This document shows positions 1-12,700 of a stretch of DNA of 64,000 nucleotides, in pieces (position 1 is the first letter of the stretch; each line of letters begins with the position of its first letter). The stretch comes from Sipunculus nudus (Eukaryota > Annelida > Sipuncula > Golfingiida > Sipunculidae). A program made the position numbers and the translations under genes. The stretch covers positions 18,393,101 through 18,457,100 of the forward strand of contig CM049319.1 of the NCBI GenBank assembly GCA_026874595.1, given 5' to 3'. The notes under the pieces were generated by a model that saw only the letters and a list, made by a program, of their open reading frames with translations, ran no database searches and was not told where the DNA came from.

Positions 1-821
1 TGGGAAGATCGGTTCAAGGTTCAAAGAGGAGTTCTCAGGAAACGAACGGGTCGGCTGAGGCGGAACCAACCTGAAAAAAAGTATCTGCAGAGTTTTGCGG
101 GTACAATTAGCCCTAGGGGTAATCAGAAAACAATTTCAGATTACAAATGTTTAATCTTTAGTCGATTTTAAGTTAGCCCCTTGGTAATCTGGAGCGGGGT
201 AATCTAAAATCACTACACCTGTTCTTTTTAATATTATAAAACAAAAATTATGCCTAAATTCCTTGAATGTGGGTTTTATCAGTTAAAAAGATAAGAAATG
301 ATATCATAAGCAGATATATATCACAATTTTATTGCAAAATTATTATTGATATACATATTTATCACAATAATTATCGACCATGTAACTGAGGGCGTCCCCC
401 ATACAAGCAGAGGAAATGTGAAACCACTGTTCATTTGCACTGTCACATTTAATATTTCCAAAGCGTCAAAATAAATTCTGCACCACGTGCACAATAAACA
501 GAAATTGACACACTAACAGATTTAATTCTGGGTAACTTATTGCAGTTACTTTTCTTTTTGGGGAAATGTAGTAATCTCACCTGTCTTAAAATACTTCTGG
601 TTTTCTCTTCACCCAATTTTCTTCAATACATTTTAGTCATTTAGTGTGACTTGGTAATTTAAGATTTACCAGATCTCAACTGCATTAGCAGATGAAAACA
701 ACGCCCATGCAGTCACATGACGTCGGGTGTATAGCTCTGAACGCTAGGTCTATATAATTTTCTCTATTTTTTTCTCCATAAACCGAGCGCCAAGAAAACA
801 GATGTGCCATTTTCAGCACAA
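1..821. other. No recognised feature
   Basis: AT-rich sequence without coding-like frames or clear repeat termini. A small higher-CpG patch lies at the left edge (1-110). Confidence 0.4.
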
Positions 822-3800
822 ATGACTATATGTCAACTGAACAATAGCGATGGTCCTTTGTCCGTCGGCTGTCCGTCGGGCCGCCCGTCCGTCCGTTAAA
901 CTAGCACGTTTTGAACCCGTTTGAATTACGAATCCCATATACGGCATACAATGACACGTCCCCGAAGTCTCCTTCCATATCGAAAATAGGGTTACTAGGA
1001 ATTCTTTCCTTCGGGATATTAAGGAAAAACCTCAATTTACCATTAAAAACCCATTGTAACACTTTGAGACTGCCTTTTATCAAACCACTCATCTGTTTTT
1101 AGTCATATTTATAAGATATATGTAAATTTCTCTATATATTTCCTATGTACACACCAGAAATGAGGTCAGTATCGTGTTATGGGCCCGAACATAATGCTCT
1201 TTGTAAAACAATCAGGAAATATATTTACTCACTTAACATGAGAATTGTTGTAGATAGAGACTTTTTTCCAGGGATAGAACTTTATTTACTCAAGTATCAA
1301 TTGGATACCCAAAATTAGATCTGAATGTTGCATTTTTTTAAAGTTATTAGCATAAATATAAGATCAGTACCTTAAGCTTTGCTCAACTTTGACCACGGCA
1401 CCTTTTTCCCTGTATAGGTACTGTGGATTTAATTGTCACAGCATGTATACACATAAGCATTTATACTGTAATAATCTGAAATTTGAAAGTAAAAGCTCTA
1501 AAATTTGGCCAGTTATTGATTTTTATTTGGCTCTTTTATATTCACTTGCATTATCAAGAAGCCCACTTTTGTCACTGGAGGTCATTCAGTACAGTTTTCT
1601 CTCTTATGGGTCACTGGCGGTGGAAGGGTCACAGGTGTACAGTTACCCCCGCCCCCCCCCATGGAAATGCAATAATAGGTATTGTTTGAAATGTATTTCC
1701 TTAATTGTAAAGCTGTTTGGACTCCATTGTACAAAAGTGTTATAATTCAAGGAGTAATCCATAATGCCATGTTTTGGTAATGTAACATTTTTAAAGAAAT
1801 CAATTTCTTTTTAAATAATTTTAACAAATTCAAATATAATTAACCCGCCTGGAAGCATATTTTTGGTATTATATGAGGTAAATCATGGATATTTAAAGGA
1901 ACAATTTAAAATTGTAAATTCTGAATCATGCAATATTTTCAGACATTTATTGTTTTGCAAATTTATAAAAAAAATAATATTATATATTTTGAGGTAAATA
2001 TAAATACATGTGTATGCATAATGTTTTGTTATCTGACAAAATTAGATATAAATGGTGAGGCAATTTAGATTTGTGTGTCAAATTATATATTCAAATATAT
2101 GTTATATTGCAAATGTATAGAATTTAGTAACTTGAAAAAAAAGGATGTAATGAAAAGAATGAAGATCATATGCAAACACTATGTTCACAATGTTCCTGCC
2201 TCAGCAGAATATGAAATAAAGTCATTGGCTTTATTTTTGTGCCTTTAAATATTTAATAATCATGAAACGTTTCATCCTTTAAGCACTATTTCCTTAAATT
2301 TCATATCCTGTGTGTACATGCAGAGGTGTTGTAACTCCCATCAATATCCCTCCACCCCCCGCTCCCTCTTCCCTACCCCTCTAAATGCCAGGCTCAATAA
2401 ACAAGATGAATCTTATATTTTCATAATTTTTTATTTTGCATAACTATTCCTCCGTAAATTCCCTATGTACATGCCAGAAATTAGATCAGTATTGCATAAT
2501 TCATAGAAGTTAAGGGCATCAACAACATGTATTATGTGAAAACCTAGGAAAGATATGATTCACTTAACATGATAACTGTTGAAGCCAGATAACCTTTTTC
2601 AAGCATAGAACTGTATACAATTAAGATTTAATTGTATGCAAACAATTAGATCAGTATTTTGCAATTTTATTAAGTTATAAGTATCATTACCTGAAATTTT
2701 GCCCAATTTAATTGAGGGCACTTATTTTATGTAATCACTGTTGATTTAATTATCACACGATGGAGAGATAAGGTTTTCGTCTTTAATAATCTGAAATGTG
2801 AAAGCAGTTTATCAAAATCTGCAGCTTCTATTTAAGTGTTAGAAGACTATGTCATATATAGATAACTGTTACATCAGACAAGGTTACTGTCTTGTAGCCA
2901 TGCACCCTGCTGGGCTTGTTGTGTAAGGTATTTGAGGACCTAGCTGATTCTAGGTCAGGCTGCCTGAGGAAAGCACCTCTGAGAGCTCCTATTCCTTCCC
3001 CCCCCCCCCCCCGCCCCCGCCCCCCGCTCTCCACCCTCCCCCGCCTGTCTGTCAGTCACTCTCTTTCTCCTCACACTCTCAATCCATCTCACCCCTTCCC
3101 GTTGACTGGTTAAAAAAACAAAACAAAACAAGACGAATCTTTTAATTTTATAAATTTTTTGGTACTGTTGATAAATTTTATATTTATTACAAAATAAATG
3201 TTAAGGTCGTGTTACATCTTCAGTCAGCCAATCCCATGCTCTGCATATCGCAAAATTATAATTTTTAATTAAATTTTAAAATATATATAAAATGATGTTT
3301 TGATTTTATACGTATTATGTATTATAAATGATGTATTTTAAAACCATAACAGAGGTTGTTTAAGCCATGATTAAGTTATTTTTTATTTGCATACGGAAAT
3401 GTTTAACTCGTTTTCAGAATTATAAATAACATTAACACATATTTTGTTGGTCAAAGGTATCTTTTCATATATCTTTTAGGCACTTAAAGTTTTTTTCCTC
3501 ATTGTTTTATTCAAAGTTTCAGGCCATAATTTTCATGTATAATACAGTAAAATATATACTTATCAGATTTAGTTTATGCTCTTTTGAAAATGGAATTTGT
3601 TTTTTATTTTTAATGCATTTTATACCGGTTAATAAATTAAATGTGTATTATTATACTTCTGCTAATTTGTCACTTTCCTTATTCTATAATTGACATGTGA
3701 TCATTCATTCCCATGGTTATTTTATGCACATATAACTGTTACACAGATGAAATAATGACACTTCTCGAAGTATTTGATCATGAGAGGCTCCTGTATCATT

Positions 3801-3900
3801 GATATAGACCATAAAAGTGCACAGTATTAGTTCAGCAAACATATATTTAATGTTTGATTACACCAGTAAGCAGGTTCATTTCCTATTAGCTTTTCAAATG

Positions 3901-3903
<3 letters not shown>

Positions 3904-3957
<54 letters not shown>
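3904..3957. repeat. (TA)n microsatellite, left of TIR element
   Basis: About 27 uninterrupted TA units. It abuts the left terminus of the TIR element, and a matching (TA)n tract lies at its right end. Confidence 0.95.
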
Positions 3958-3960
<3 letters not shown>

Positions 3961-4792
3961 AAGAACCAATCGGTGAGACCAAATCCCGATCGAGATTCAG
4001 TCCGGCCTAAGTCAGGAATCTGAATCAGGATTTGGTCCAGCCCAGATCCCAATCGGGGCTAAGGCCGGACTTAATCCCGATCGGGATGGTCTGGACCAAT
4101 CCCCGATTGATTTGGATCAATTCAGACCAAATCTTGATCGGGATTCTGACCTGTCAAAACTCCGATCGGGATCTGGTCCAGCCCAAATCCTGAAACAGAC
4201 TGTGATTTGACTTAATACTAAATAACACCTGCTGCACATACTTCAGATTAAATCAAGGTACACTCACCTCAGTTCAGCCGACTTATTTACGGTAATCTAT
4301 TTTCATCACAGCATTTTTTTTCATACCAAACTTCAAATACATAGTCAGTTAAACAACTGAATATCAGTAGGACTGGTACCCGACATGAATTAATTAATGG
4401 ATAAAAGAATACTACTGACTTTTGTGGCACAAGATAACTTTTGGAAAAATTCAAAATATATGAAACTTGATAAATAAAACTTTTTCTGGCTTGTGTTACC
4501 TGTATGCATCATGTACCAAAATAATTTTAAATAAACAAAAACATTTTATAAATATAAATAATTTTTAATTTGATTTTATAATTAAAAGAGCTTTGTGGAA
4601 AAGAAGTTAGCAAGTAGATACAGATATGAGTCGGATCAGGGGTATGGGTTGCCAGAACCTCCAACTGATTAAACAGGAAGTCATTCTCTTTTATATTAAT
4701 TGAAGATAGGGATTAAGGCCGGACTGAATCCTGATCGGGATTTGGTCTGGACCAAACGCCGATTGGTCCAGATCGGGATATGGGTCATGACA
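3958..4792. mobile_element. TIR element rich in CCCGATCGGG palindromes
   Basis: The left terminus (ATGTCAAGAACCAATCGG, GACCAAATCCCGATCGAGAT, TCAGTCCGGCCTAA) and the reverse complement of the right terminus (ATGTCATGACCC, CAATCGG, GACCAAATCCCGATCAGGAT, TCAGTCCGGCCTTAA) are imperfect inverted repeats of about 60-85 bp. 3990-4190 holds many GATCGGGAT variants. Probably a foldback or MITE inserted in TA repeats. Confidence 0.65.
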
Positions 4793-4808
4793 TATATATA
4801 TATATATG

Positions 4809-4844
<36 letters not shown>
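4792..4844. repeat. (TA)n microsatellite, right of TIR element
   Basis: TA units with two TG interruptions (atgtatgtatat), continuing from the right terminus of the TIR element. Confidence 0.95.
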
Positions 4845-4846
<2 letters not shown>

Positions 4847-5007
4847 AAAGAAATAAGTATATTTTGCATTTGCTAAAATTTTCCAAAATTCAGCTGAGCG
4901 ACGTGACCCATTGGTCCGTTGTTTTCTTATGAATGAGGTTTATTGACATGATGTTAAAGGTCAGCTCATATTTTCGCCCGAAATACTCCTTCAATAGATT
5001 TTAACTA

Positions 5008-5300
5008 TTGAGTTTGACCAAGGAAAAGGGTTCAGTCCCAGGTGGTGCTATGGGGTGGGTTGTAATGGTTCTCTCCGGGTTCTCGGGCTTCCTCCACCTC
5101 TCTCACACGATCTTCAACTCTATCAGTGTTACAGGTGCCCTTTTTATGTGTGACACGGGCGTAACTCGTGTTGTAGCGGCCTCGCCTGGCCGCGTGTTGC
5201 ACTCTCAGTTTAATCCGTAGTGGTTGAAATCTCTTCCTATTGTCATGCTTGTCTGGCCTGGCCGGGCCGGGATCACTGCTAGGATTTCAGTTTTAGATAA
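5008..5300. repeat. GC-rich block, probable interspersed repeat
   Basis: Composition differs sharply from the flanks. It includes GGTTCTCTCCGGGTTCTCGG, CTTCCTCCACC and TCTGGCCTGGCCGGGCCGGG. The complement (GGTGGAGGAAGCCCGAGAAC) resembles a GGAGGAA-CC-GGAG-CCCGGAGA motif that recurs in many marine invertebrate and fish genomes. The class is not resolved. Confidence 0.4.
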
Positions 5301-5714
5301 CAGTAGATTGATTTTTTAATTACATTGGACTGTTATTCTCCGAGAAGATTTGTGTAAACTCTTCATCCGGCTTAAACATTTTAAAGGACTTATCGCTGTG
5401 ACAGTGGTGGTATCCAGGTACTGTGCACTTTGTTTATTTTACTGTGTGATTGTATTGATTTGCTGTTATACTGCTGTTATACTGTGTAATTGTATTGATT
5501 TAGTGTATTGTAATCTTAGGGTTGTTTTAGGAATAAATTATAGTTATTTGTTAACAAAAAAACCACTGACTTCTTTATTCATTCCCCTAGACATTTAACG
5601 CTGCCAAGTGTTACAGAATCTGATCCCCCCCCCCCCCCCCCATTAAAAGTATGTTCATCACGCATACGTGATCTGTTGATATTAGGTTCCGTGACACAGT
5701 ATCTTCTATTATAG

Positions 5715-6260
5715 TCTAAAATATCTATTTGTATACTGACTCAATCTGTCAAACTTTGTCTTGCTGAGGTAGCCAGTGCGGGCCGGATTTTTTGGAGACC
5801 TGTGACTGGCTCCAGCGCCGATTTTACTCAAAAAAGATTCCGCCAAAATAATCCAAACACATTCCACAAAGACACCTAGCAGCAACCACATTAACTGGAG
5901 TTTTGCAAAGGGCGTTTTGTGTGCAGCTATAATAGCCCTACATATGCAACCAACCATCTTAGGTTACATTTTTTTTCTTTTGTCAATATTACTGAGTTTA
6001 CTTACAGTCTGTAGATAAACAAGCTGATACATTCCGTCACAGAATTGTTTTAAGACACATTGGCTAACTATCTTCACTGCGTCTGTTTTAAACGTTATGG
6101 TTCTGTGTGTGAGTAATCACTGTCCACGTGTGTCTGTTTGCAACAACAAGAGGAACGACCTTTTGCATGCGCAACAGTTAACTCCCAAACATGGAAAGAC
6201 GACACAAATAAGAAACATTGGTTGCAAGCTTGAAAAATCTTAATTTGCCTAATCTCTTGG
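5715..6260. repeat. Dispersed repeat, copy 1 (unclassified)
   Basis: Shares ordered blocks with 25925-26670: ccaaaataatccaaacacac/t, gcaaccaaccatcttaggtt, atggttctgtgtgtgagt, cacgtgtgtctg, caagaggaacgacctttt and gcaagcttgaaaaatctt. No ORF and no clear terminal repeats. A poly-C run lies just upstream (5625-5641). Confidence 0.6.
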
Positions 6261-6923
6261 TTCAGCCGTCAGGTTGTAGAGTTCTCATACACAATGTGTG
6301 ACTGAATGTTGAATTACTATTTTGTTCCATTTTGTATGTCTATACATATTTGAATACTTTTCATATAAGTCAAGTTATCATAAGGGAGTGTCAGTGTAGG
6401 GATATATTAACATTGTACCGATGATTCAAGTACGAGTATTTGACCTTTCAAATACAGAGCCTTAATTACCTGCGGGGCAGGGCGTTAGGTAATAACTTTA
6501 TCGCAAGGTGTGACGGGCTAGCGGAATATCTAGATAATTTATCCTGGTGCCTGTTAGATAAGACCGCCAGGTGCACTGAGTTGTAGGTAAGCAAACTAAA
6601 GGTGAAATATTGAACTTTGAAGACGATTCATCAATGAGTTTCATTAACAGGCCATTTATGAGTGACAGGCGAAGTCTGTGATGTTCAACGCAGAGATATT
6701 TTATTGAGACATCAAGACAGGGCAGGGCATTTGAGAGAAGAGCTGCGGTTGAGACCGGAAGGAGTTGACTCCTAGCCAGCCAGCACGGATCTCCCGAACT
6801 GGTCCGGGGTGGGGTGGGGGGGGGATTCCATTTTCTGCTTGGTGATAATCTGAAATCAATAAACTGATTGCAAATGCAAACTGTTAAGCAACATACCATC
6901 AAACTTCAATTAGATAAATATAT

Positions 6924-7229
6924 AATTAAGGCAATTAAAAAAACAAAGTATGGTTCTCAGGCACTTTTTTTTCATAAAACAGTGCGGGCGGGCGGGCTTA
7001 TTTTATCACGTCTTTGTATGTTTCGATAAAAATATCATATGATCAGGGAAAAGCATGATCATAACATTTGTATTTTCTAAACAGGTAAAAGCACTACATA
7101 ACAAAGGAAAACTTATCAAAATTGTATTATTTTATCTTCTTGAAAGATGAAAATAAAAAAAATTGATGCGGGAATTAAAATTCTCGCGAACTGTGCCTGA
7201 GCTCCATACCTTTTATTTTTTGGCCTAAT
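6924..7229. mobile_element. MITE, copy 1 (inverted relative to copy in TM7SF3 intron 9)
   Basis: Termini are aattaaggc...GTATGGTTCTCAGGCAC and its inverse GTGCCTGAGCTCCATACC...TTTTTTGGCCTAA. The interior (gtgcgggcgggcgggctt, tatgtttcgataaaaatatc, agggaaaagcatgat) matches the reverse complement of 30832-31181. 306 bp, non-coding. Confidence 0.7.
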
Positions 7230-8503
7230 ATATCCAGTTGTCAGTGTTCTGTGTGTGAGTGACCGGAGAGCTTGTGAGCACTTTACAAGGTGGCGCGCGC
7301 CCTACGTTTGATTTGCACCACTGAGAGCGCCACCAAAAATGTCACCAAAGTCCGCGTGTATATTACCGATTAATGTTATGGTGTTGACAGAAAAACGACA
7401 GAAAAACGAACCAATCTTGTGTTGGGGGGGGGGGGGGGATTTGCCTTTAATAAGGTCCCTTCTTGAGATCATAGATAAAATAAGGAATGATTATTTCCAT
7501 GTACTTCCCTTACGGTAATTAAAGTCTGTATAGTTTAAGCATTTTGAAAGTAAAAGTGACAAAATGTTGTTCAGACAGTTCAGTCTATTACAAGCAGGTC
7601 TAGCCTTATTGCTTATTTCCAAAATCATCTTTCATGTCTCCCAAAGGCTTTGGGGATATACATGAACATAATTATAAACATTTAATTCGGGCTTTATAAA
7701 AGGCAGTCCTTATTTCCATTCCCCCTTATGATAAAGGCTTGTTAAATTATACAGTCTAAGGATTTCAGGAGTTAAAATGACCAAACTTTTTTGTTTATTC
7801 TTTCCAGGTATACAGCAAGTTTAAATTATTGCTTGTTTACCAATTCCTTTTCATGTAATTCTCCAGGAGCATTCGGGACACATAAATTTGGGTACTTTAA
7901 ACAATAAAGTTTTCGGTTTTTATATTGAAATGAATTTCATTGTAATGTGTTAAATATTTATAAAAGAGTATAACATGGTATGATTTGCCAGAGTAACATA
8001 CATATTTGCCGACAAATTTCCAAAGAAATAAATTTACATTTTCTTGCAGATAAATTTTGTTGAACTAGATGTTTAATAATTTTGAAAAATTATATGTTGA
8101 ACATTGGAACTAACTTAAAGCATTTCAAGAAGGATGAGGAAGATTAAGACAACACTTGATTCCTGGCTGAGTCCTTATCAGTGCATGGTTGGCACCTCAT
8201 CAGTAAGCCCTGGTTGCTCAGACTAGTACAGTCAGCTCTTAGCTCAGAATACTATAAGTAAAGCCCAGACAGTTAAACTGGATTGGCACCGAGCATGCAG
8301 CTACCCTGGTAGGTTGTTGTTTCAGTAATTTACCATACCAATGATTAAATTCACCTAGAACATTTTGAATGAATGTCACTGTGGTGCTAAAATAGGTATA
8401 AAGGCAACATAAGATGCTATAAGACTATTGCCACTATACCAGTAAATATGCATCTTAAAGAAAAAGAAAAAAAAAACTAACTTTCATTTTTTTATTATAT
8501 ATA
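7230..8503. other. No recognised gene; a poly-G tract only
   Basis: AT-rich with a run of 14 G at about 7424 and a CpG-containing patch at 7255-7330. Internal near-repeats of a TTTCCA/TTATTGCTT type occur around 7480-7880, but no coding frame or element terminus is recognisable. Confidence 0.35.
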
Positions 8504-8860
8504 TAAGATAAGATAAGAAAAGGTAAGATATCATTTATTGCCAATACGGAATTTGGGTGTCAAGCAACTGATATGTGGCACAACTAAGAAAATAACAATA
8601 TTAATTATAAGAGTAATAATAATACTGTGTAAGAAGCATATGATTAACGACTAGAAAACATGTTAATGCTTTACATATGCTTATTGAACAAACGCACTGC
8701 CCTGGGCATGAATGAGTCCCTGAAACGATTTGTTTTGCACATGATGGACTGTATAGGCTACGTCTTCCAGATTCCGACCATCTGATTGCTCCACTCAACG
8801 GACGCTGACTTCTCATCATGGTTTTAAACTTACTCAGTACCTTTAGACAATACATGCTTT
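8504..8860 (-). mobile_element. LINE 3' end (CR1/L2/Jockey-like), 5'-truncated
   Basis: On the minus strand a frame ends TNRFRDSFMPRAVRLFNKHM then TAA (stop at 8673-8671), which is the characteristic C-terminus of non-LTR retrotransposon ORF2. The 3' UTR ends in a (TTATC)n-type tail, seen on the plus strand as gataagataagaaaaggtaa near 8507. Upstream coding is frameshifted and the element is truncated within about 350 bp. Confidence 0.75.
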
Positions 8861-9417
8861 CAAAGTTTTCTAAGTCTACACCAATAATAGCCTACGTTCT
8901 GCAGTTTTCCTCGTTCTTTCAAATCTTTCTTTGTGAGTGACGCTCAAATTATTCCACCGGCAGATAATACTGAAGGTTATACCACACTTAGTACAACAGT
9001 TGTGTAAAACAAATATAGTATTTTCTTATCAATATGAAAGCATTTCAATTTAAAAGTAAAAGATGATGTTTATCACACCATGTGATAGCGTTTGCAATTT
9101 CTTGACGGTAGCGAAATTCATCATATATATATATTCATTAGAATCATTAATGTTATCCTATAGGGCTATTGTCAATCATTTTCTATTGTAACAAACACAA
9201 ATAATCTATCTAACATGGAAAGAAGTAATTAACACCCAGGGGGGAGTGGAAATTTAAGCACTTACATTATAAAAGCAAAATTTTCGAAGTTTAACACCTG
9301 GCAAATAAATAACATTCATACATATTTTCAAAAATGAATATTTCACGAAAGGGCCCGGGGAGTTGAAATTTAAGGACATCCGCACGAGCACAGCGCTCAA
9401 CGCCACCTACTGTTGAG

Positions 9418-9425
9418 TATAAAAA
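9418..9425 (+). promoter_or_regulatory. Possible TATA box of TM7SF3
   Basis: TATAAAAA lies about 200 bp upstream of the chosen ATG in a small block of higher CpG content (9375-9600). It is compatible with a transcription start near 9450. No other promoter evidence can be read, and such strings occur often in AT-rich DNA. Confidence 0.25.
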
Positions 9426-9623
9426 CTAAAATCGCATAGTCTTTGACATTCACTATATTTAATCCAATTTTGCTTTGTTACACGATGGGACGTACGGAAC
9501 GATGTGAATGTACAAGTGACAAATTATCAGAACTCGATCAGAAGTGACGCCTTCCGTATGAACAAACAAACTGTGACGGTGTTTACCTGACGTATGACTG
9601 GATATCACATGCCACGAACTATC

Positions 9624-9720
9624 ATGGATGCTGCAAAACTGTTCAGGGTTTTTTTATTCACCTCAGGAATGTTTATATCTGCAAACACAGCAGATTTTGC
9701 GAATAATCCAATTAAAGAAA
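9624..9720 (+). CDS. TM7SF3: TM7SF3 coding exon 1 (signal peptide)
   Basis: Encodes Met, a short basic segment (AAKLFR) and a hydrophobic core (VFLFTSGMFISA) typical of a cleaved signal peptide. The donor is gtgagt at 9721 and one base of the next codon is carried over (phase 1). The following intron of about 6.2 kb is the second longest in the gene. Confidence 0.8.
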
Positions 9721-12700
9721 GTGAGTATGTGCAACAAAATGGTCATCTGAATTTTTGACATATGTCGTCAGGTCATTAATAAAGATAACTTTATGAACTT
9801 GAAATGAATAATGTTCTCAAAGAATGTTTTATGATATACTATGATTAATGATTTGTCAGATATATGTACGATTTAGTTATCACAGAAAATGATATTTGCA
9901 TGAATGTTATCCAGCTGGCTCATTAAACTTTAATTTAATGTTAGAGGTCGGAAATAAAAAAAATAGTTCTTGATCTGTTACCTTGTCAAATTATATCTTA
10001 AATATAAAGAAATTTGTTTTTACTATGAATTATGACTTAAAAATCTAAAAGGTTTATCATATACAATGCCAATATATATTATAATTCAAGTTAATTATAC
10101 ACTGGGTTAATTAAGTTCATCTTCTTTCCTTCATATAGAAGTTGAAGTTATAAAATTATGATCATTTGAATAATTAAGTGGTGATTGGTACAATATAAGG
10201 TCTTTAAAGATATAAAAATGATCCATATAATTTTTCGAGTATTCCTTACAAAATATTAACGTATTTCCCAATCAGCTGTGATGGTATATTTGGAGAATGT
10301 TTAACCTGATGCTTGATCCCCCATGGGTATTTGTTAAAATACTTCCTTGAATGTCACAGTAAACAACTCGAGCCTAAATTTGTTGACTGTAGATGAGGTT
10401 TTATCATGCAGTTCAATTTTTATTTAGATGTGAGCTGTCTCAAGTTGTAAATTTTAATGCATATGATGATTTAATTATTATTTTTTATTAAACGTACATA
10501 CATAAACTGGACCACTGGATGTCTATTTTGTTGATATTAAACTTCCAAACTTGAACTTGAGGTGGCACTAACATGCAGTTTATCATAGTATTACTAAAAT
10601 ATATTTACCAATAAATAATTTACAAAAATTAACTTGAAATGTAAAAATAAAATATGCTTAGGAATATATTATAGCATTATTGTTGTAACTGTATAAAATG
10701 AAAAAAAAACCCAGTACTCATACTGTTAGGTATTTCTTAATTACTGAACTTGCCACAACAGGGAAAAAAATACATAATAATTTTGATTGATTACACATGG
10801 ATGAAACCAGTTTATGTGAATCAGAAATAAAATCCAGGAAGTTCTTGTAAATGGGGACAATATACTTTTGGCATCAAAACCTAAATTATAACTGGGTTCA
10901 CAATCATACAATATTCAAATACTTGGGATTCCTAAATCCGTCATTTGACTCGGGTAGAGTGGTAATGCTAAGGTCACTGCATCATGTAAGTTTGCCAGGC
11001 TCTCTCATTAATCTTACTTGGCTTTATTTAGCATAAATACTTGGGTCATTAAGTGCCTACATGTATATGGCTAACAAGCCTTACATTGTATCAGTTCACT
11101 AAAAATTCCTTTTGTAAGAAGAAATGGTGAAAACCTTAAATGAGAATGTTTGGTTTCACCTGACTTGACGTGTCAAAAGTCTTGTTATCAATAGGATTTA
11201 GGCTAGATGATTAAAATATTTTTAATAACCTTTTAATCATTTCATGCACCATTATAATTGCTTTAAAATAAGTACATTTATTCATTTAACTTTTTCTGAT
11301 TTCTACTTTTTGTAAGAGGATTGAGTCAGATATATTTCAAGATAACCTGTGAGCTTATGCGATGGTGTGGCGTCGTCCCTCATCTGTCATCCGTCGTCTG
11401 TACGTTAACCCATACTATCTTGAAAACGGCAAGAATTAGCATCACAAAAATTTTTGCCAAAAATTAGTCATCTAAAAAACTCTATCGGATTTCGCTTATT
11501 TTTTGGCTAACTGCATTTTCTTAGATTTTAAAGAGAAAAGGCTAAAAAACTTTTAAAATCTTCTTCTCTGAAACCGTTCAACCAGATTGTCCAATATTTC
11601 ACAGAAATGATTCCTAGAACATTCTCTCTCAAGTTTGTTCAAATGTTTGAAGTTTGGTGATTTTTGGCCGATATACAGGAAGTTGAACTTAGTCATCTGT
11701 CAAAAAAAGCATACTAAAATTACAATCTCAGAAACGGCTGGAGCTATCATCACCAAATTTTATGCCAATGTTGGTCACATGAGTCATATCTGAAATTTAG
11801 GTATTGGTGGCACCACCTGCATTGACCGTTTTTGTACGGTCATCAGTGCCTGTATCATACTGACAGCTACAAAAAACTTCTTCTCTGGCACTATATGGCC
11901 AAATTGTTTAATATCGCACAGAAATGATCCTAGAGTAGTGCTTTCTGAAGTTTGTTTAAATGGTCTCAGTTCGGTGACATTTGGCTGAGTTATGGGAAGC
12001 TTAATTTCGTCATATGCCATAACAGCCAATTTTAGCTCAGTGGCTACAAAGATCTTCTTCTCAAAAACCACTGGGCCAAATTCTAAAATCTCTCACATTA
12101 ATTATCCTTAGATGTTGATAATTCAAGTTTGTTCAAATGGTTTTGGTTCAGTGATTTTTGGCTTAGTTATGGGAAGCTTAACTTAGCCATTTTGCTGTAT
12201 TTTCCCATATGAGTTATAAACCTGCAAAACGTTTTTGACTGACGCCACTGAGGCCAATTTGTTAAATATTTTACAAGAATAATCCCCTGAATAATTCTTA
12301 TAATAATTGTCTTTTATGGTTTCAAAGAATGAATTTTGGCTGAATTATAAAGATTGAATTGAGTCATTTTACCATATATGTTAGCTGTGTGAAGCAGATA
12401 CATCTAGTCGGCACCAGTTGATCAGCATCCGTTACATCATGCCTCTTGACATTTAGATATCAGGTTATCTATGGTTAATATTGACAAGATTGTTTTTAAA
12501 AGCTTTTAAAAATAGTAGATTTATGATTTTAGATATTCCTCATGGCAGGCAATGTTTACAATCACGGGAATACAGCTCTCTGTTGGTATATAAAGACGGC
12601 TGTACATGGATTATAAATAATTGGTATCCATACTCAACTTAATTCAAGATTTTGCCATCAGTGAGATGTATCTGTATTATAATTTTGCAATCAGTATGCA

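Larger units (their letters stand above)
822..4925 (+). mobile_element. Family A Helentron-like non-autonomous element (old, interrupted)
   Basis: The 5' end is degraded (gactatatgtcaactgaac) and is followed by gtccgtcg-type repeats and cacgttttgaacccg. The 3' end at about 4889-4925 reads TTCAGCTGAGCGACGTGACC then CATTGGTCCGTTGTT. Internal units match those of 18345-20568 and 55407-58609 (for example gatgtccccgaagtctcc, ccagaaattaggtcagtatt). It is interrupted by (TA)n tracts and a TIR element at 3958-4792. Confidence 0.6.

Noticed and set aside
1389-1745. Open frame of 118 codons on the plus strand
   Set aside because: Lies within family A internal units; homologous units elsewhere are closed, so it is chance.
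5028-5045. GGTTCAGTCCC, similar to a tRNA B box
   Set aside because: No A box, acceptor stem or cloverleaf can be drawn around it.
6498-6902. Open frame of 134 codons on the minus strand
   Set aside because: Low-complexity proline stretch from a G-run and no family resemblance. Splice sites and composition do not support coding.
11784-12071. Open frame of 95 codons on the minus strand
   Set aside because: Antisense of a family D unit; the homologous unit at 13580-13880 is not open.
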